A DNA stretch of 64,000 nucleotides from Gammaproteobacteria bacterium (GCA_028868515.1 JAGWUI010000013.1:21046-85045), one strand, 5' to 3'. Numbered from the stretch's first letter, positions 52,090 through 61,916 are shown. Numbers and translations are program-made. The notes: generated by a model from the sequence alone, not told the origin.

Positions 52090-53964
52090 TTAGGCTGAAC
52101 ATGATTTTAGGAACTCAGCTAATGCTGTAGGTGCGTAGTTCTTTAATGATCGGAATGCGGGAAGTCTTTGTAATATCGTGATTGTTGCTTCTGATGGTAC
52201 AGCCTTGCAAAAATACCAACCTTGAACATAACGACAGCCTAAAATCATGACCCATTCCAAATCAGCTTCGTCCTCCAGTCCTTCACAGATCAGATCAACT
52301 TGAAATAATTCAGCAATGTTATAAATAAAACGGAGTATGCCTCCAATATGTACATTGCTTGCAGCACCATGGACATATAAACGATCAGCCTTGAGTTGCT
52401 CAAATTTTAGTAATCGTAATGCCGCTAAATTTGATAATCCTGTACCAAAGTCATCGATTGATATTTTGAAACCCAAATCATGTAGGATGAGGACTTGATG
52501 GCGTAGCGAGTCACATGAAGCACTGACTAAATGATCAAGTCCTCCTTCAGTAATCTCTAATTTTATGAATCTAATCGGGATATCATATTGTTGTACGATA
52601 CGTTGAATGGTCTCAACGGTTGCTTCATGGAGAATCGTGAAGCGAGACATATTCACGGCAATCGGTACGATCTCGAGTTTTAGATCTAACCAATGACGTA
52701 AATCTGCACAGACAATTTCTAATATTCTCAAATCAACTTGATGAATTAACTTACTTTGTTCGGCTTGAGCAATAAATTCTTGAGGCATGATTAGCCCCTG
52801 CTTAGGATCATTAATTCTCGCTAATGCTTCAAAGCCAATGACATCTCCATTCTGAATGTCAACTTGAGGTTGATAATGCGCGACAAGATGGTGATCACGG
52901 ATACTTTCAGGCAAATGGGATTGTGACTCCATATGTTGAAACAAACTGCCATATTGTTCTTCGACATAAGTTTTGACAGTGACGACATTAAATTCGCGAG
53001 TGAGTGTTGCCGCAGCCGCAGCTTGATCAAGTAATGATGAAGCGTTGATTCCTGATGATGGGAAATACGAAATGCCAATTGAGCAATTAAGATGAACCTG
53101 AATGTTATTTACCGTAATGCAAGTTGAGACAATTTCGGGTAGTTTGGCCAGTTTTTCTACAGCATTTTCTGGTGAGCAGAGTAAAGCAAATGCAAAATGG
53201 TTATCGTCGATATGTGCAAGTAGATTTTTTTTGACCCATAGACGTAAGTTGTCTGCAAACATGATTAGCGCGTGCTCACCAGTTTCCCTGTCGTAGGCGC
53301 TGTTGATGAGGTCTAGATTGTGAATATGAATATAACCAACAACACCATTTTGGGGATCTTGCTTAAATGCATCGTTGGGTGTTGATGCAGTATCGTTATT
53401 ATTGGGGAAAAGTCGATTGAGTTGGATTTGTAGTCGGTTTACAAAAGCATTACGGGTGGGCAGACGACTAATTGGATGACGATAAGTGAGTTCGATTAAA
53501 TTGACCACTTGAGCGGCTAGTGCGATTAAGGCATTACACTCTTGTGGGCTAAAGACACGAGGTTTTGAGTCCATAATCCATAATGTACCCAGTATATAAC
53601 CACGATGTCCTTTAAGCGTGGCGGCAGCATAGCTACGGATGTACGGTTCATGGATGACTAATGGATTGTTTGTAAATCGAGTATCGGTGAGTACGTCATG
53701 AATGATAAATAAATCATTATTAGATTCTACGGCATAGCTACAAAAAGCACCTTCTCGATTTAAGCGACAAGCATCCAATCCCACCCGACCTTTCAGCCAA
53801 ACATATTGGTCATCAACAACACTAACTCCGCCATAAGGGGTGTTGATAAATAGAGTGGCTAAACGTGCCAGCTCATTATATGTATCTTCAGATTGGTCAA
53901 TAATCCCCTGATATTTTGCTAACTCGTTTAAACGATTAACTTCATCAATAGCATCCATGTTCAT
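52090..53964 (-). CDS. GAF - degenerate GGDEF - EAL protein (probable c-di-GMP phosphodiesterase)
   Basis: A 624-residue cytosolic protein. Residues about 20-165 are a GAF sensor domain (FINTPYGGVSVVDDQYVWLKGRVGL, FCSYAV). The middle is a GGDEF fold in which the catalytic motif is replaced by IDDNHFAFAL, so no diguanylate cyclase activity is expected. The C-terminal EAL domain keeps FEALAR, NMS, LEITEGG, DDFGTG and CEGLED, the residues needed for metal binding and c-di-GMP hydrolysis. It likely senses a small molecule or redox state through GAF and lowers c-di-GMP. Monocistronic. Confidence 0.88.
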   Translation of the reverse strand: MNMDAIDEVNRLNELAKYQGIIDQSEDTYNELARLATLFINTPYGGVSVVDDQYVWLKGRVGLDACRLNREGAFCSYAVESNNDLFIIHDVLTDTRFTNNPLVIHEPYIRSYAAATLKGHRGYILGTLWIMDSKPRVFSPQECNALIALAAQVVNLIELTYRHPISRLPTRNAFVNRLQIQLNRLFPNNNDTASTPNDAFKQDPQNGVVGYIHIHNLDLINSAYDRETGEHALIMFADNLRLWVKKNLLAHIDDNHFAFALLCSPENAVEKLAKLPEIVSTCITVNNIQVHLNCSIGISYFPSSGINASSLLDQAAAAATLTREFNVVTVKTYVEEQYGSLFQHMESQSHLPESIRDHHLVAHYQPQVDIQNGDVIGFEALARINDPKQGLIMPQEFIAQAEQSKLIHQVDLRILEIVCADLRHWLDLKLEIVPIAVNMSRFTILHEATVETIQRIVQQYDIPIRFIKLEITEGGLDHLVSASCDSLRHQVLILHDLGFKISIDDFGTGLSNLAALRLLKFEQLKADRLYVHGAASNVHIGGILRFIYNIAELFQVDLICEGLEDEADLEWVMILGCRYVQGWYFCKAVPSEATITILQRLPAFRSLKNYAPTALAEFLKSCSA

Positions 53965-54352
53965 TTTAAGGTATCCCTTACAGATGTCTCTTAATCAAAT
54001 CGCAAGCATATGATTATTATTATTTTTGATAAAAATAGTACATTCATCAGATAACGTAAAAAAGATCCATTTTTATGTCATCTCCGTATCTGAATCAGGT
54101 GCGTACTATAAACACACTATTCCACTAAGATGGCTAAAGCAATAGGCAAATTTATCAATATCTAGACCTCGTTTCAGATGCTAAATTTCATTTGTTCTAT
54201 CTAATGCACGACTACTTGCACCCTAAGTTAATGTGATGTTTACGGCAGGTTATATGGTTAAAAAATGACTATGTTCGTGAGTTCGCACGTGTGCCAGATC
54301 TACGCTGGGTAAATTGGCACGAAGATTAAAATCGCATGGTATTTACAATTGC
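53965..54352. other. Intergenic region with a possible gene remnant
   Basis: About 390 bases. The plus strand from 54237 to 54329 is open for about 30 codons up to a TAA and has protein-like composition (DYVREFARVPDLRWVNWHED), with a stop before it and no start. It may be the tail of a lost gene; no family recognised. The first 270 bases are AT-rich with nothing evident. Confidence 0.35.
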
Positions 54353-54979
54353 TTAACTTCCTTTTTCAGGATTAAACCCATCCCAACTTTGAAATACATC
54401 CATAAAACCAGGAACGGTTTTTTCGCGAGCCCAATCGCGTTGAAGTTCACAATACAGTTGGGTTTTGCTGATGAGCTTACCACCAGCTTGCTCAATACGT
54501 TGTAAAGCTGCTTCATGTGCAGCCACAGATGTTCCACCCACTGCATCGACGACAACATAAACTTCAAAGCCTTCTCTTATTGCATCCAGTGCAGGAAACG
54601 TCAGGCATGCTTCAGTCCAGAGCGCCGTCATGATCAGTTTTTTGCGACCAGTTGCGAGGACTGCTTGTTTGAATTCGACATCTTCCCAACTGTTGATCGT
54701 GGTGCGGTCATAAGTCGGATACTGACCTAAGACTTCCATAAGTGGCGGAATAGGTGGCTTGTTTCTGCCAGTTTTGACATTAACGGTTGAGTGAATGATA
54801 GGGAGGTCGTAGTTGACTGCTGCCATTGCGGTATGGACGATATTGAATACGAGCTCATCGTGGTTCATAGAACGAATTGAACTGACTTGGATAGGCTGGT
54901 AATCGATGATGATCAATGCGGAATTTTGTGGGGTGAGTAGATGATCGGTATGCGGATTGCGAATGGCTTCACTGGTCAT
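54353..54979 (-). CDS. Isochorismatase-like cysteine hydrolase (YcaC type)
   Basis: A 208-residue protein of the isochorismatase-like superfamily. Catalytic Asp26 in IIIDYQP and nucleophile Cys125 in TEACLTFPAL are present, as is the cis-peptide segment before the Cys. The sequence resembles YcaC, whose physiological substrate is not established, rather than nicotinamidase or true isochorismatase. Monocistronic, with AT-rich DNA on both sides. Confidence 0.82.
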   Translation of the reverse strand: MTSEAIRNPHTDHLLTPQNSALIIIDYQPIQVSSIRSMNHDELVFNIVHTAMAAVNYDLPIIHSTVNVKTGRNKPPIPPLMEVLGQYPTYDRTTINSWEDVEFKQAVLATGRKKLIMTALWTEACLTFPALDAIREGFEVYVVVDAVGGTSVAAHEAALQRIEQAGGKLISKTQLYCELQRDWAREKTVPGFMDVFQSWDGFNPEKGS

Positions 54980-55298
54980 GATGTTCTCCTTAACTTATTA
55001 GTTTTTAAGTCATTAAAAAATTAGAAACGCATAATGAATAGATTTCACAACAGCAGATATCAACTGATCATGTTCAATAACAGATACGGTCTAAGCTGAT
55101 ATTGATCTTGCGCCAAAGCTATATTGATCTCAAGTTTGCATAAATGAATAAGATGTTTGGAGTTTTGTTTTTAATTCGCTGTATTTTTTAATAAAAATAT
55201 AATTTCTTTGGTGCCGAGAACTGTATTGAAACGATCATGAAGTGTTGTTTTTGTGTTGGGGCGTGGGACATCTGTCGACACGCCCTTCTTGTTTATAT
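54980..55298. other. AT-rich intergenic region
   Basis: About 320 bases between the YcaC-like gene and the desaturase stop. I see no terminator, repeat or ORF worth reporting. Confidence 0.5.
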
Positions 55299-56414
55299 TT
55301 AGACAACCGCAGCCTTCATTTCAAGTTGACGCGGTGCTTTTGATGGCAGCGCATGACGTAGAATCCGCCAGCCGACTTGGGCAAATTGCTTGACGAATGA
55401 ACCTTCGTTGTAGTGCTGGCCGTAGCGTTTGCAAATATCTTTGATTTCGACTGATAACCCTTTATAACGCCATGCAGGAATATCAGGGAATAGATGATGT
55501 TCGATCTGATGACTTAAATTTCCAGACAGGATGTCAAACAGCTTACCACCTGTGAGATTCGATGAACCACGAATCTGGCGCATATACCAATGTCCACGAC
55601 TTTCATCTTTCAAAACAGTTTTTGGGAAAATCTCAGCATCTTGCGTGAAGTGACCACAAAAGATAATCGAGAATGTCCAGATGTTACGAATCCCATTTGC
55701 GATAAAGTTCCCTGCAAAAACAGGCAAGAACATTGGACCTGCTAATAGTGGGAAAAAGACATAATCTTTCATCAGTTGTGTGGTGATTTTCTTTTTGGTC
55801 GGTTCAAATTCAACTTTGAATTCATCCATAGATTTTTTGCCACTAAACAGCAGCCCTATGCGTAATTCCTGAATCGCTACACCCCATTGAAAGAGTAGGG
55901 CAAAGATTACTGCGTAAATCGGTTGACCCAAGAAAAATGGTTTCCAGCGTTGTTCTGGGAATAGGCGAAGCACGCCATAGCCAATGTCATCATCGACACC
56001 TTTGATATTGGTGTAGGTGTGATGCATGAAATTGTGGGTTTTACGCCAGTTGTCGCTAGTGCCGACGGTGTCCCACTCATAGGTTTTGCCACTTAGTGTT
56101 GGATCGCCCATCCAGTCATATTGACCGTGCATGACGTTGTGTCCGAGTTCCATATTTTCCAGAATCTTGGAAACCCCCAATAAAGCAGTTCCTGCAAGCC
56201 ATGCTGGTGGGATGAAACTTGCCATGAGTAGACCGCGCCCGATGGCATTGGTATAGCGGACAGATTTCACAATCTTGCGGATATAGGTGGCATCTTTTTC
56301 ACCGAGATCAGCGATGACGCGTGCGCGTACTGCATCAATTTCGGCAGCAAATTGAACCAGTTCTTCTTGACTCAGGCTACGGCTTAATGGGCTGTTCATG
56401 TTGAGTTTACTCAA
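55299..56414 (-). CDS. Membrane fatty acid (acyl-CoA) desaturase
   Basis: A 371-residue di-iron desaturase. The three His boxes are GHNVMH (His92, His96), HNFMHH (His127, His131, His132) and HQIEHH (His302, His306, His307). Four hydrophobic helices are visible. It resembles the DesB/delta-9 acyl-CoA desaturases of Pseudomonas and Acinetobacter, which introduce a double bond into acyl chains using electrons from a ferredoxin reductase. That reductase is encoded 50 bases upstream, and a DesT/FabR-type repressor is divergent. A decayed copy of its 3' part lies at 51763-52067. Confidence 0.93.
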   Translation of the reverse strand: MSKLNMNSPLSRSLSQEELVQFAAEIDAVRARVIADLGEKDATYIRKIVKSVRYTNAIGRGLLMASFIPPAWLAGTALLGVSKILENMELGHNVMHGQYDWMGDPTLSGKTYEWDTVGTSDNWRKTHNFMHHTYTNIKGVDDDIGYGVLRLFPEQRWKPFFLGQPIYAVIFALLFQWGVAIQELRIGLLFSGKKSMDEFKVEFEPTKKKITTQLMKDYVFFPLLAGPMFLPVFAGNFIANGIRNIWTFSIIFCGHFTQDAEIFPKTVLKDESRGHWYMRQIRGSSNLTGGKLFDILSGNLSHQIEHHLFPDIPAWRYKGLSVEIKDICKRYGQHYNEGSFVKQFAQVGWRILRHALPSKAPRQLEMKAAVV

Positions 56415-56463
56415 TTTAATTTTGGAAAAGGTTGTTTGATTGATCTTGGTTATCGTTTAAAAA

Positions 56464-57564
56464 TCATAGGTCAAGCGTTACATTAGAACGAGCGCTACTG
56501 ACACAGATACGGACGCTAGAACCTGTTTCGGTATCTTGGTCTTTGGTGAGAATATGTTCTGTCGTGCCAGCTTGTTTAGTGCAAACACAGGTATTACAAA
56601 TCCCCATACGGCAGCCAGAAGCAGGTTTGATGCCTTGAGCTTCTAACGCCGTCAAAATGGATTGCCCGACAGGAACACTGATGCTGCGATTGCTTTTGGT
56701 CAGTTGAATATCGACGTATTCGGTTGTTTCAGCATCAAGTTGGGCAATGCTAAAGGCTTCACCATGAAATTCTTGAGCAGTTTGCTGAGTGAACTGACGT
56801 GCTTGCTCAACAAAGTTGGCAGGACCGCAAGAATAAACCACATGTTCATTCAGATCAGAAATCAAAGTTTGCAGAATTTCAGAATTAATCCGTTCATTGA
56901 ATTGCTGATTTTCTGATTTTTCTTGCGTCAAAATATAGTGGACTTTGAGGTTTGGATGAGCATTTGTGAGCTTGGTGAACTCATCCACGAAGCACAGTTC
57001 AGCTTGGGTTTTTGCCCAATAAATCAAGGTCGCTTGACCATGCGTACCTTGCGTGACCCATTCACGGATCAGGCTGATAAATGGCGTGATACCGCTTCCT
57101 GCCGCTAGAAATAAGTGCTTCTGATGAATGTGAGATAAAGTCATTTCGCCAAAAGGCTCACCGAGTTCAACGACCTGACCGACTTTTGCGTATTCTGTAA
57201 ACCATGTACTGGCTTTCCCGCCACGTACACGTTTAATCGTGATATTAAAAACACCTTTTTGTTGTGGCAAACGTGTTGGGCTATAGCTGCGTGTCACGCG
57301 ACTGCCATTAATTTCGGTTGTAATGTTGAGGTGTTGTCCAGCTAAGAAAGGTTTGGCATGGCGATTCGGTTTTAAGGTGAGTGTGATGCTACCTTGTCCT
57401 TCGACTTTGCGCGCAATGATACGAGCCAAAGGACGCTGCCAAGACCAAGTTGGATGAAGATGACTCGCCCAAAAATCTATAACATCAGGCGAAAAAATAG
57501 ACTGGATAGTCGATTGAAAAGCGGTTTGCAATGGTGATTCTTGTTTCAGGACAATTGAAGTCAT
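56464..57564 (-). CDS. Ferredoxin reductase-like electron donor for the desaturase
   Basis: A 366-residue three-domain flavoprotein. FAD-binding TRSYSPTR, NAD(P)-binding AAGSGITPFISLI, CGP in VYSCGPANF, and a C-terminal plant-type [2Fe-2S] domain (SGCRMGICNTCVC plus a later Cys in VRICVS). It transfers electrons from NAD(P)H to the di-iron desaturase encoded next on the strand. The ATG at 57564 has GGAA eight bases before it; a GTG at 57582 is the alternative. The promoter region upstream carries a double palindrome. Confidence 0.9.
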   Translation of the reverse strand: MTSIVLKQESPLQTAFQSTIQSIFSPDVIDFWASHLHPTWSWQRPLARIIARKVEGQGSITLTLKPNRHAKPFLAGQHLNITTEINGSRVTRSYSPTRLPQQKGVFNITIKRVRGGKASTWFTEYAKVGQVVELGEPFGEMTLSHIHQKHLFLAAGSGITPFISLIREWVTQGTHGQATLIYWAKTQAELCFVDEFTKLTNAHPNLKVHYILTQEKSENQQFNERINSEILQTLISDLNEHVVYSCGPANFVEQARQFTQQTAQEFHGEAFSIAQLDAETTEYVDIQLTKSNRSISVPVGQSILTALEAQGIKPASGCRMGICNTCVCTKQAGTTEHILTKDQDTETGSSVRICVSSARSNVTLDL

Positions 57565-57606
57565 TGTTGTATTCCAAGGCACGCTCAGTTGAATTGGAAT
57601 TAAGTA

Positions 57607-57642
57607 TACACTTGTCTATACAAGTGTAAAGTAACTTTACAC
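57607..57642. promoter_or_regulatory. Double operator between the desaturase operon and its TetR regulator
   Basis: Two overlapping inverted repeats: TACACTTGT-N4-ACAAGTGTA (57607-57628) and GTGTAAAG-TAA-CTTTACAC (57624-57642), both with perfect arms. They lie 43 bases before the reductase start and 59 before the regulator start. DesT of Pseudomonas binds a palindrome in the equivalent place. Confidence 0.8.
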
Positions 57643-57700
57643 TTTGTCACATTTCTTTCTATAATCACGGCTGTTTCGTTGAATAACAGTTGAACTATTT

Positions 57701-58390
57701 ATGCCGAATCCTGCGCTCTCACTACACGACCAATCTGCTGAAGTAGAGGAAGATTCTGCTATTCATGCACCGCGTGTTCCACAAGGTCGTAAAGCGGTGA
57801 TTTCAAGTGAGGAACTGATTGCAGCAGCATTAAAGTTAGTCGGTCCTCATCGTAGTATTTCTACATTAAGCTTGCGTGAAATTGCGCGTGAAGCAGGAAT
57901 TGCGCCGAATAGTTTTTATCGACATTTTCGGGATATTGATGAGTTAGCCATTGCTTTGATCGAACTGGCGGGAACTTCGTTACGCAAAGTGTTGAGTGAG
58001 GCGCGTCAACGTGCAACAACAAGACGTAGCGTTGTACAAACCTCCATCGAAGTTTTTATGGAACAACTCAGTATTGATGATGGCTTTTTGCCGATCTTGT
58101 TGCGTGAAGGGCGAGCAGGCTCAACTGCATTTAAGCAAGCTGTTGATCGTCAATTATGTTTTTTTGAAGATGAGTTACAACGAGATCTCGTACGATTAGC
58201 CGCATTACGTGATCAAACGTTGCATGAACCTGCTTTGGCTGCGAGAGCGATTACAAGGCTGGTGTTTGCGATGGCACCCGTAGCGATGGATCTTCCACCA
58301 CAAGAACAAGAAAAAATGATGACTGAAATGATGACCATGATTCGGATGATTTTGGCGGGTGCGCAGGCGATTAAAGAAGAGGAGCAATAA
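57701..58390 (+). CDS. DesT/FabR-like TetR repressor of the desaturase operon
   Basis: A 229-residue TetR protein. After a 35-residue N-terminal extension comes the HTH (TLSLREIAREAGIAPNSFYRHFRDIDEL), then a ligand domain with ILLREGRAGS, a block shared with DesT and FabR. These sense the saturated/unsaturated acyl-CoA ratio and repress desaturase genes. The divergent orientation and the double operator agree. The 3' end lies six bases from the convergent DUF1501 gene. Confidence 0.85.
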   Translation: MPNPALSLHDQSAEVEEDSAIHAPRVPQGRKAVISSEELIAAALKLVGPHRSISTLSLREIAREAGIAPNSFYRHFRDIDELAIALIELAGTSLRKVLSEARQRATTRRSVVQTSIEVFMEQLSIDDGFLPILLREGRAGSTAFKQAVDRQLCFFEDELQRDLVRLAALRDQTLHEPALAARAITRLVFAMAPVAMDLPPQEQEKMMTEMMTMIRMILAGAQAIKEEEQ

Positions 58391-58396
58391 GTATCA

Positions 58397-59566
58397 TTAA
58401 CCGATATTTTTGCCTGTTCGCCCAGGAAATATTTCATCGAGATTGCGAGAATTAAATCCATAGACTTTTTGCATGGAGTCACTCAGTAAATCTCGCCAAT
58501 CTACTAATACAGGCAAATCGCGGTTTTCATTCAAGGCATGATCGCTGAGTCCATGAAATCCGCCTAATATTTTTCCTCCTGCGATCTTTCCTCCCGCGAG
58601 TAGTGCAATTCCGCCATGCCCATGGTCAGTGCCTTTTGTTCCATTTTCTCTGACTGTACGTCCAAATTCACTCATGACGATTACATGGGTCCGTTTCCAT
58701 TCATCTGATCCGAGCGTGTCTTTCAGCATTGCGATACCTTCAGAGAAGTTTTCCAATGAACGCGCCAGAATGCCATCCTCTGCTACATGAGTATCAAATC
58801 CACCTAAATCAAGAAATGCCAATGTCAGTTTAGGATTGGCTTGTAGCAATCGACCCATCTGCATGGCGACTTTGGGAAAGCCATTTACGGCTGCTGCGCC
58901 ACGTGCGGCGGTCACATCCATACCAAGTGTTGATGCGATTTCCGATTCAGTCGTGATGGCTTGCTGTAAGGCGGAGCCTGTTTTTGTATTTTGATTGGCG
59001 CGCAGGATTGCATCACGGAGTCGGTTTGACGGAATTTTAAGTCCACTTCCTGTCAATGGTGCGATTTCAGGTGGACTAGCCAGTCCTTGAAAACTCAGCG
59101 GAACTTGTTGTGTAAAACTAATGGCTTGATCAATACCTAATATTTTCGCAGTACGTGCCATAAATCCTGTATCACCGCGAATTTGACCTGTACCTAGTTC
59201 AAATAAATCCTGTGCTTGGAAATGGCTGCGGCTTTTATCGGTTGTGCCTGCACAGGGTGCAAAAGAAAGCTCTCCTGCATTAAATAAATCAGCCAGCTTT
59301 GCGCAAGAAGGATGGGCAGCAAAACCTGTTTTGCCAAGGCGAATACCGTTGGCGATGACTGTCGTGGATAATGTCGGTCGGACAATCGGGAACTGAGGAT
59401 CATCAATCGGTGCGAAGGCATACAGACCATCCAATCCACCGCGCAAGAAAATCACAATCAGGCGACCATGCGTGTCAGTTGAACCTTCAAATGCGAAAGC
59501 TTGATTCACCTGAAGGCAGACACTGGCTGCAAGGCTGAGTTTGAGAAACGATCTGCGATTGATCAT
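58397..59566 (-). CDS. DUF1501 family protein (Tat-exported)
   Basis: A 389-residue protein. The N-terminus MINRRSFLKLSLAASV is a twin-arginine signal, so folded export to the periplasm is expected. The body is a sulfatase/phosphatase-like fold typical of DUF1501: IFLRGGLDGLYAFAP at the start and the metal-binding VIVMSEFGRTVRENGTKGTDHGHGG near the end. The ATG at 59566 follows AGAGGAAT and gives the signal peptide directly. It pairs with DUF1800 upstream (32-base gap), a very common but uncharacterised couple. Confidence 0.88.
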   Translation of the reverse strand: MINRRSFLKLSLAASVCLQVNQAFAFEGSTDTHGRLIVIFLRGGLDGLYAFAPIDDPQFPIVRPTLSTTVIANGIRLGKTGFAAHPSCAKLADLFNAGELSFAPCAGTTDKSRSHFQAQDLFELGTGQIRGDTGFMARTAKILGIDQAISFTQQVPLSFQGLASPPEIAPLTGSGLKIPSNRLRDAILRANQNTKTGSALQQAITTESEIASTLGMDVTAARGAAAVNGFPKVAMQMGRLLQANPKLTLAFLDLGGFDTHVAEDGILARSLENFSEGIAMLKDTLGSDEWKRTHVIVMSEFGRTVRENGTKGTDHGHGGIALLAGGKIAGGKILGGFHGLSDHALNENRDLPVLVDWRDLLSDSMQKVYGFNSRNLDEIFPGRTGKNIG

Positions 59567-59598
59567 GTTAATTCCTCTAGATGACCCTTTTTGACAAA

Positions 59599-61281
59599 TC
59601 ATCGTTGCATAAATTCTGGACTGGCTAACAACAGTCCAATTCGTTCAGCGTCGGAGAGACCTGCTTCGGCTGCTTGTGTCGTGGATGAGACAGGGCCGAT
59701 TAATTTCTCAACGATATTGATATTGGGCTGACAGGCAATCCCATTTTTGGCAAGCTGTTTGGGATTGAGTGAGATAGGCGCAGTCGTGGATGGCATGGGT
59801 GCTGTGGTGTTCATTGGCATCGTGGACGATGGTTCGGTGTTATTTACATCTGAACTATTGGCAAAATTGGTGGCAAAACTGGTGGAAAAACTAGCAAAAG
59901 GAGCTTTATTGCTCGCAATCGACATGGCGAGTCGTGTACGTTTTGCCATCGCAGCAGGCGACAGCCAATCTGATTCAGTGACGCCATAACCATCAGGTGT
60001 GGTATGTAAAAAAGGCGCTTCACCCATATCACGCATAGTAGAAGTCAGTAAGAATCGATTGCCAATGGGTGTCCCAGAACACGCAATGCGTGCCGCAGAA
60101 ATGGTGTAATTCAATGGGTCTTTGAATTTGGTTGGGCTAGTTAATGACAGCGCAAATTCATGTGATGACAAGAGTGGAAGTAAGGTTGCTGAGATTTTTC
60201 CGCCACTATGCATATAACCAGCCGTCATGGCATCGACAATCGTTTTAGGCGGATTATCGGATAGATATTCGCGGGCAAGTTTTAACGCGATATGGTGTGC
60301 GGTGGTTGGGTTGATCGCCAGAATGTGTAGGGCACGATCTATTTCGCTAAAGCCTTGACCTGCGGGAAAATCCTGATTCAGAAATATTTTTGCGCCAAAA
60401 TCGTGGCGCCGTGGGTCAAATAAAAATAACCCCATTTGTGTGACACCAGCTTTCTTTAAATTTGCATCATTCATTTTCGGTGAATAGATTCCCGCACCTG
60501 TGATGATTCTCGCTAGCTCTTGAACGTCTTTTTGTGTGTAGCCTGCATCGACGCCGAGCGTATGCAGTTCCATGAGCTCTCGCGCCAGATTTTCATTAAT
60601 GCCGACTTCTTTACCATTGAACGCTTGTCGATAACCAGCAGTCGATGTTGGCGAGGTGGATTGGGCATTGTCTAGATAGACTTGCATTGCTGCGTGATAA
60701 AAACTGGCTTTCAACAAAGCTTCAAAGGAGTCGGCTTTCATCGCCCATTCGAGATTATGCGCATAGTCCCAAGCGAGCAATTTGTCTGAGTCTTTTTCAC
60801 CATAAATCGAAAAATGATTTAACCAAAAGGACAGTAAAGATTCATGTCCTTGATTGTTAGAGTTCGCCATCGTGAGGAGTCTGGCTTGAATCGCAGCGTT
60901 GAGATAGTCATTCTCAGTCTTTTGGACTAATTTTTTGGCGTCGGGATTCTCTCCGTTGTTGGCGCGTGCGGAACCACCAGGACCATATTGCGCCCATACT
61001 TCATTCAGTGGCTGTGCAATGGGTAAAGATTGAATTTGATCTACAATAGGAGCGGGTAGGCGAGTTTCGCCTTGGATAGCATTGATTAAGTATTGGCGAG
61101 GTGTTTCTCTCATTGCTGTAGCAAGACTAGTTTCATCTGCACCAAGACCAAACCGATTTAGCATTGCTCGCGCTGTGGTTTCATCCATTTTGTGGTCGAG
61201 ATCAAGATCGGTAGCCCAGACGGGGGTTGATGCAAACCACAATGTGCAGCATATTGTGATGAGATATTTAGCTTTAGCCAC
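59599..61281 (-). CDS. DUF1800 family protein
   Basis: A 560-residue exported protein starting with GTG (GGAGAA upstream). Signal peptide about 1-23 (TPVWA). DUF1800 signatures include RAMLNRFGLGADE, LLSFWLNHFSI, ENLARELMELHTLGVDAGYTQKDVQELARIITGA and RRHDFGAKIFL. A low-complexity Ser/Thr/Met/Pro insertion (NTEPSSTMPMNTTAPMPSTT, about residues 485-505) is unusual. It is co-transcribed with the DUF1501 gene; the pair is thought to act together in the periplasm, with unknown substrate. Confidence 0.88.
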   Translation of the reverse strand: MAKAKYLITICCTLWFASTPVWATDLDLDHKMDETTARAMLNRFGLGADETSLATAMRETPRQYLINAIQGETRLPAPIVDQIQSLPIAQPLNEVWAQYGPGGSARANNGENPDAKKLVQKTENDYLNAAIQARLLTMANSNNQGHESLLSFWLNHFSIYGEKDSDKLLAWDYAHNLEWAMKADSFEALLKASFYHAAMQVYLDNAQSTSPTSTAGYRQAFNGKEVGINENLARELMELHTLGVDAGYTQKDVQELARIITGAGIYSPKMNDANLKKAGVTQMGLFLFDPRRHDFGAKIFLNQDFPAGQGFSEIDRALHILAINPTTAHHIALKLAREYLSDNPPKTIVDAMTAGYMHSGGKISATLLPLLSSHEFALSLTSPTKFKDPLNYTISAARIACSGTPIGNRFLLTSTMRDMGEAPFLHTTPDGYGVTESDWLSPAAMAKRTRLAMSIASNKAPFASFSTSFATNFANSSDVNNTEPSSTMPMNTTAPMPSTTAPISLNPKQLAKNGIACQPNINIVEKLIGPVSSTTQAAEAGLSDAERIGLLLASPEFMQR

Positions 61282-61390
61282 GAGATTCTCCGGATACGTC
61301 GCGAACTACTGACCATTGGAGCCAATACAACGATTTTCATGAGAATGCTGCCGTATTTTTTAGGTACGACAGCATGTCTGAATCGATCAT

Positions 61391-61729
61391 TTATTTACCG
61401 ATTTCTTGGCTGACGTGGTTTTCTTGCTGGTTCAGTGTTCTGTCTTCTTGTTTGGTGATATGTCCACCATTTTGGCTCGCCATATCACGTTCTTCTTGGC
61501 GGATTTGACGGTCTTGTCTGTGTAGTTGTCCCGCTTGTTGTTTAGTCATTTCACCTTCTTTAACTTCGTTGTGAATGCGACGATCTTGATTATTCAAACG
61601 ATGATTGACTTCGGCACGACGTGGATGATTCTTTTGCCAATTTGTTTCAGCCATGGCACTGCTTGTTGTTGCAATGATCAGTCCTGTCAATGTTGTGGCT
61701 AGAACTGCTTTTGTAGATATTTTTAACAT
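61391..61729 (-). CDS. Small secreted Gln/Arg-rich protein
   Basis: A 112-residue protein. Start at 61729 (MLKISTKAVLATTL) follows GGGGAAG and gives a signal peptide ending at SAMA. The mature part is highly hydrophilic with repeated QDRRIxxE / RQDRQIRQEE-like units (about residues 45-95), a pattern seen in many small periplasmic bacterial proteins of unknown function. An upstream ATG at 61792 would place 21 residues before the signal sequence and is rejected. Confidence 0.75.
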   Translation of the reverse strand: MLKISTKAVLATTLTGLIIATTSSAMAETNWQKNHPRRAEVNHRLNNQDRRIHNEVKEGEMTKQQAGQLHRQDRQIRQEERDMASQNGGHITKQEDRTLNQQENHVSQEIGK

Positions 61730-61916
61730 GATCTTCCCCGATTGGTTATTTTGGCTGTAGTGGATACTACGGCTTTGATCATAGCGTTCCATATTGAAAA
61801 TTTGTTTGAAGACGCTATGTAAATCATGAAAATAAATGTAGCAAATACGTTTAATTGTGGAGAAAAAATGCAGATGACTATTTTCGTGATAGGGGTTGGT
61901 AAAATTAAATTAGAAA

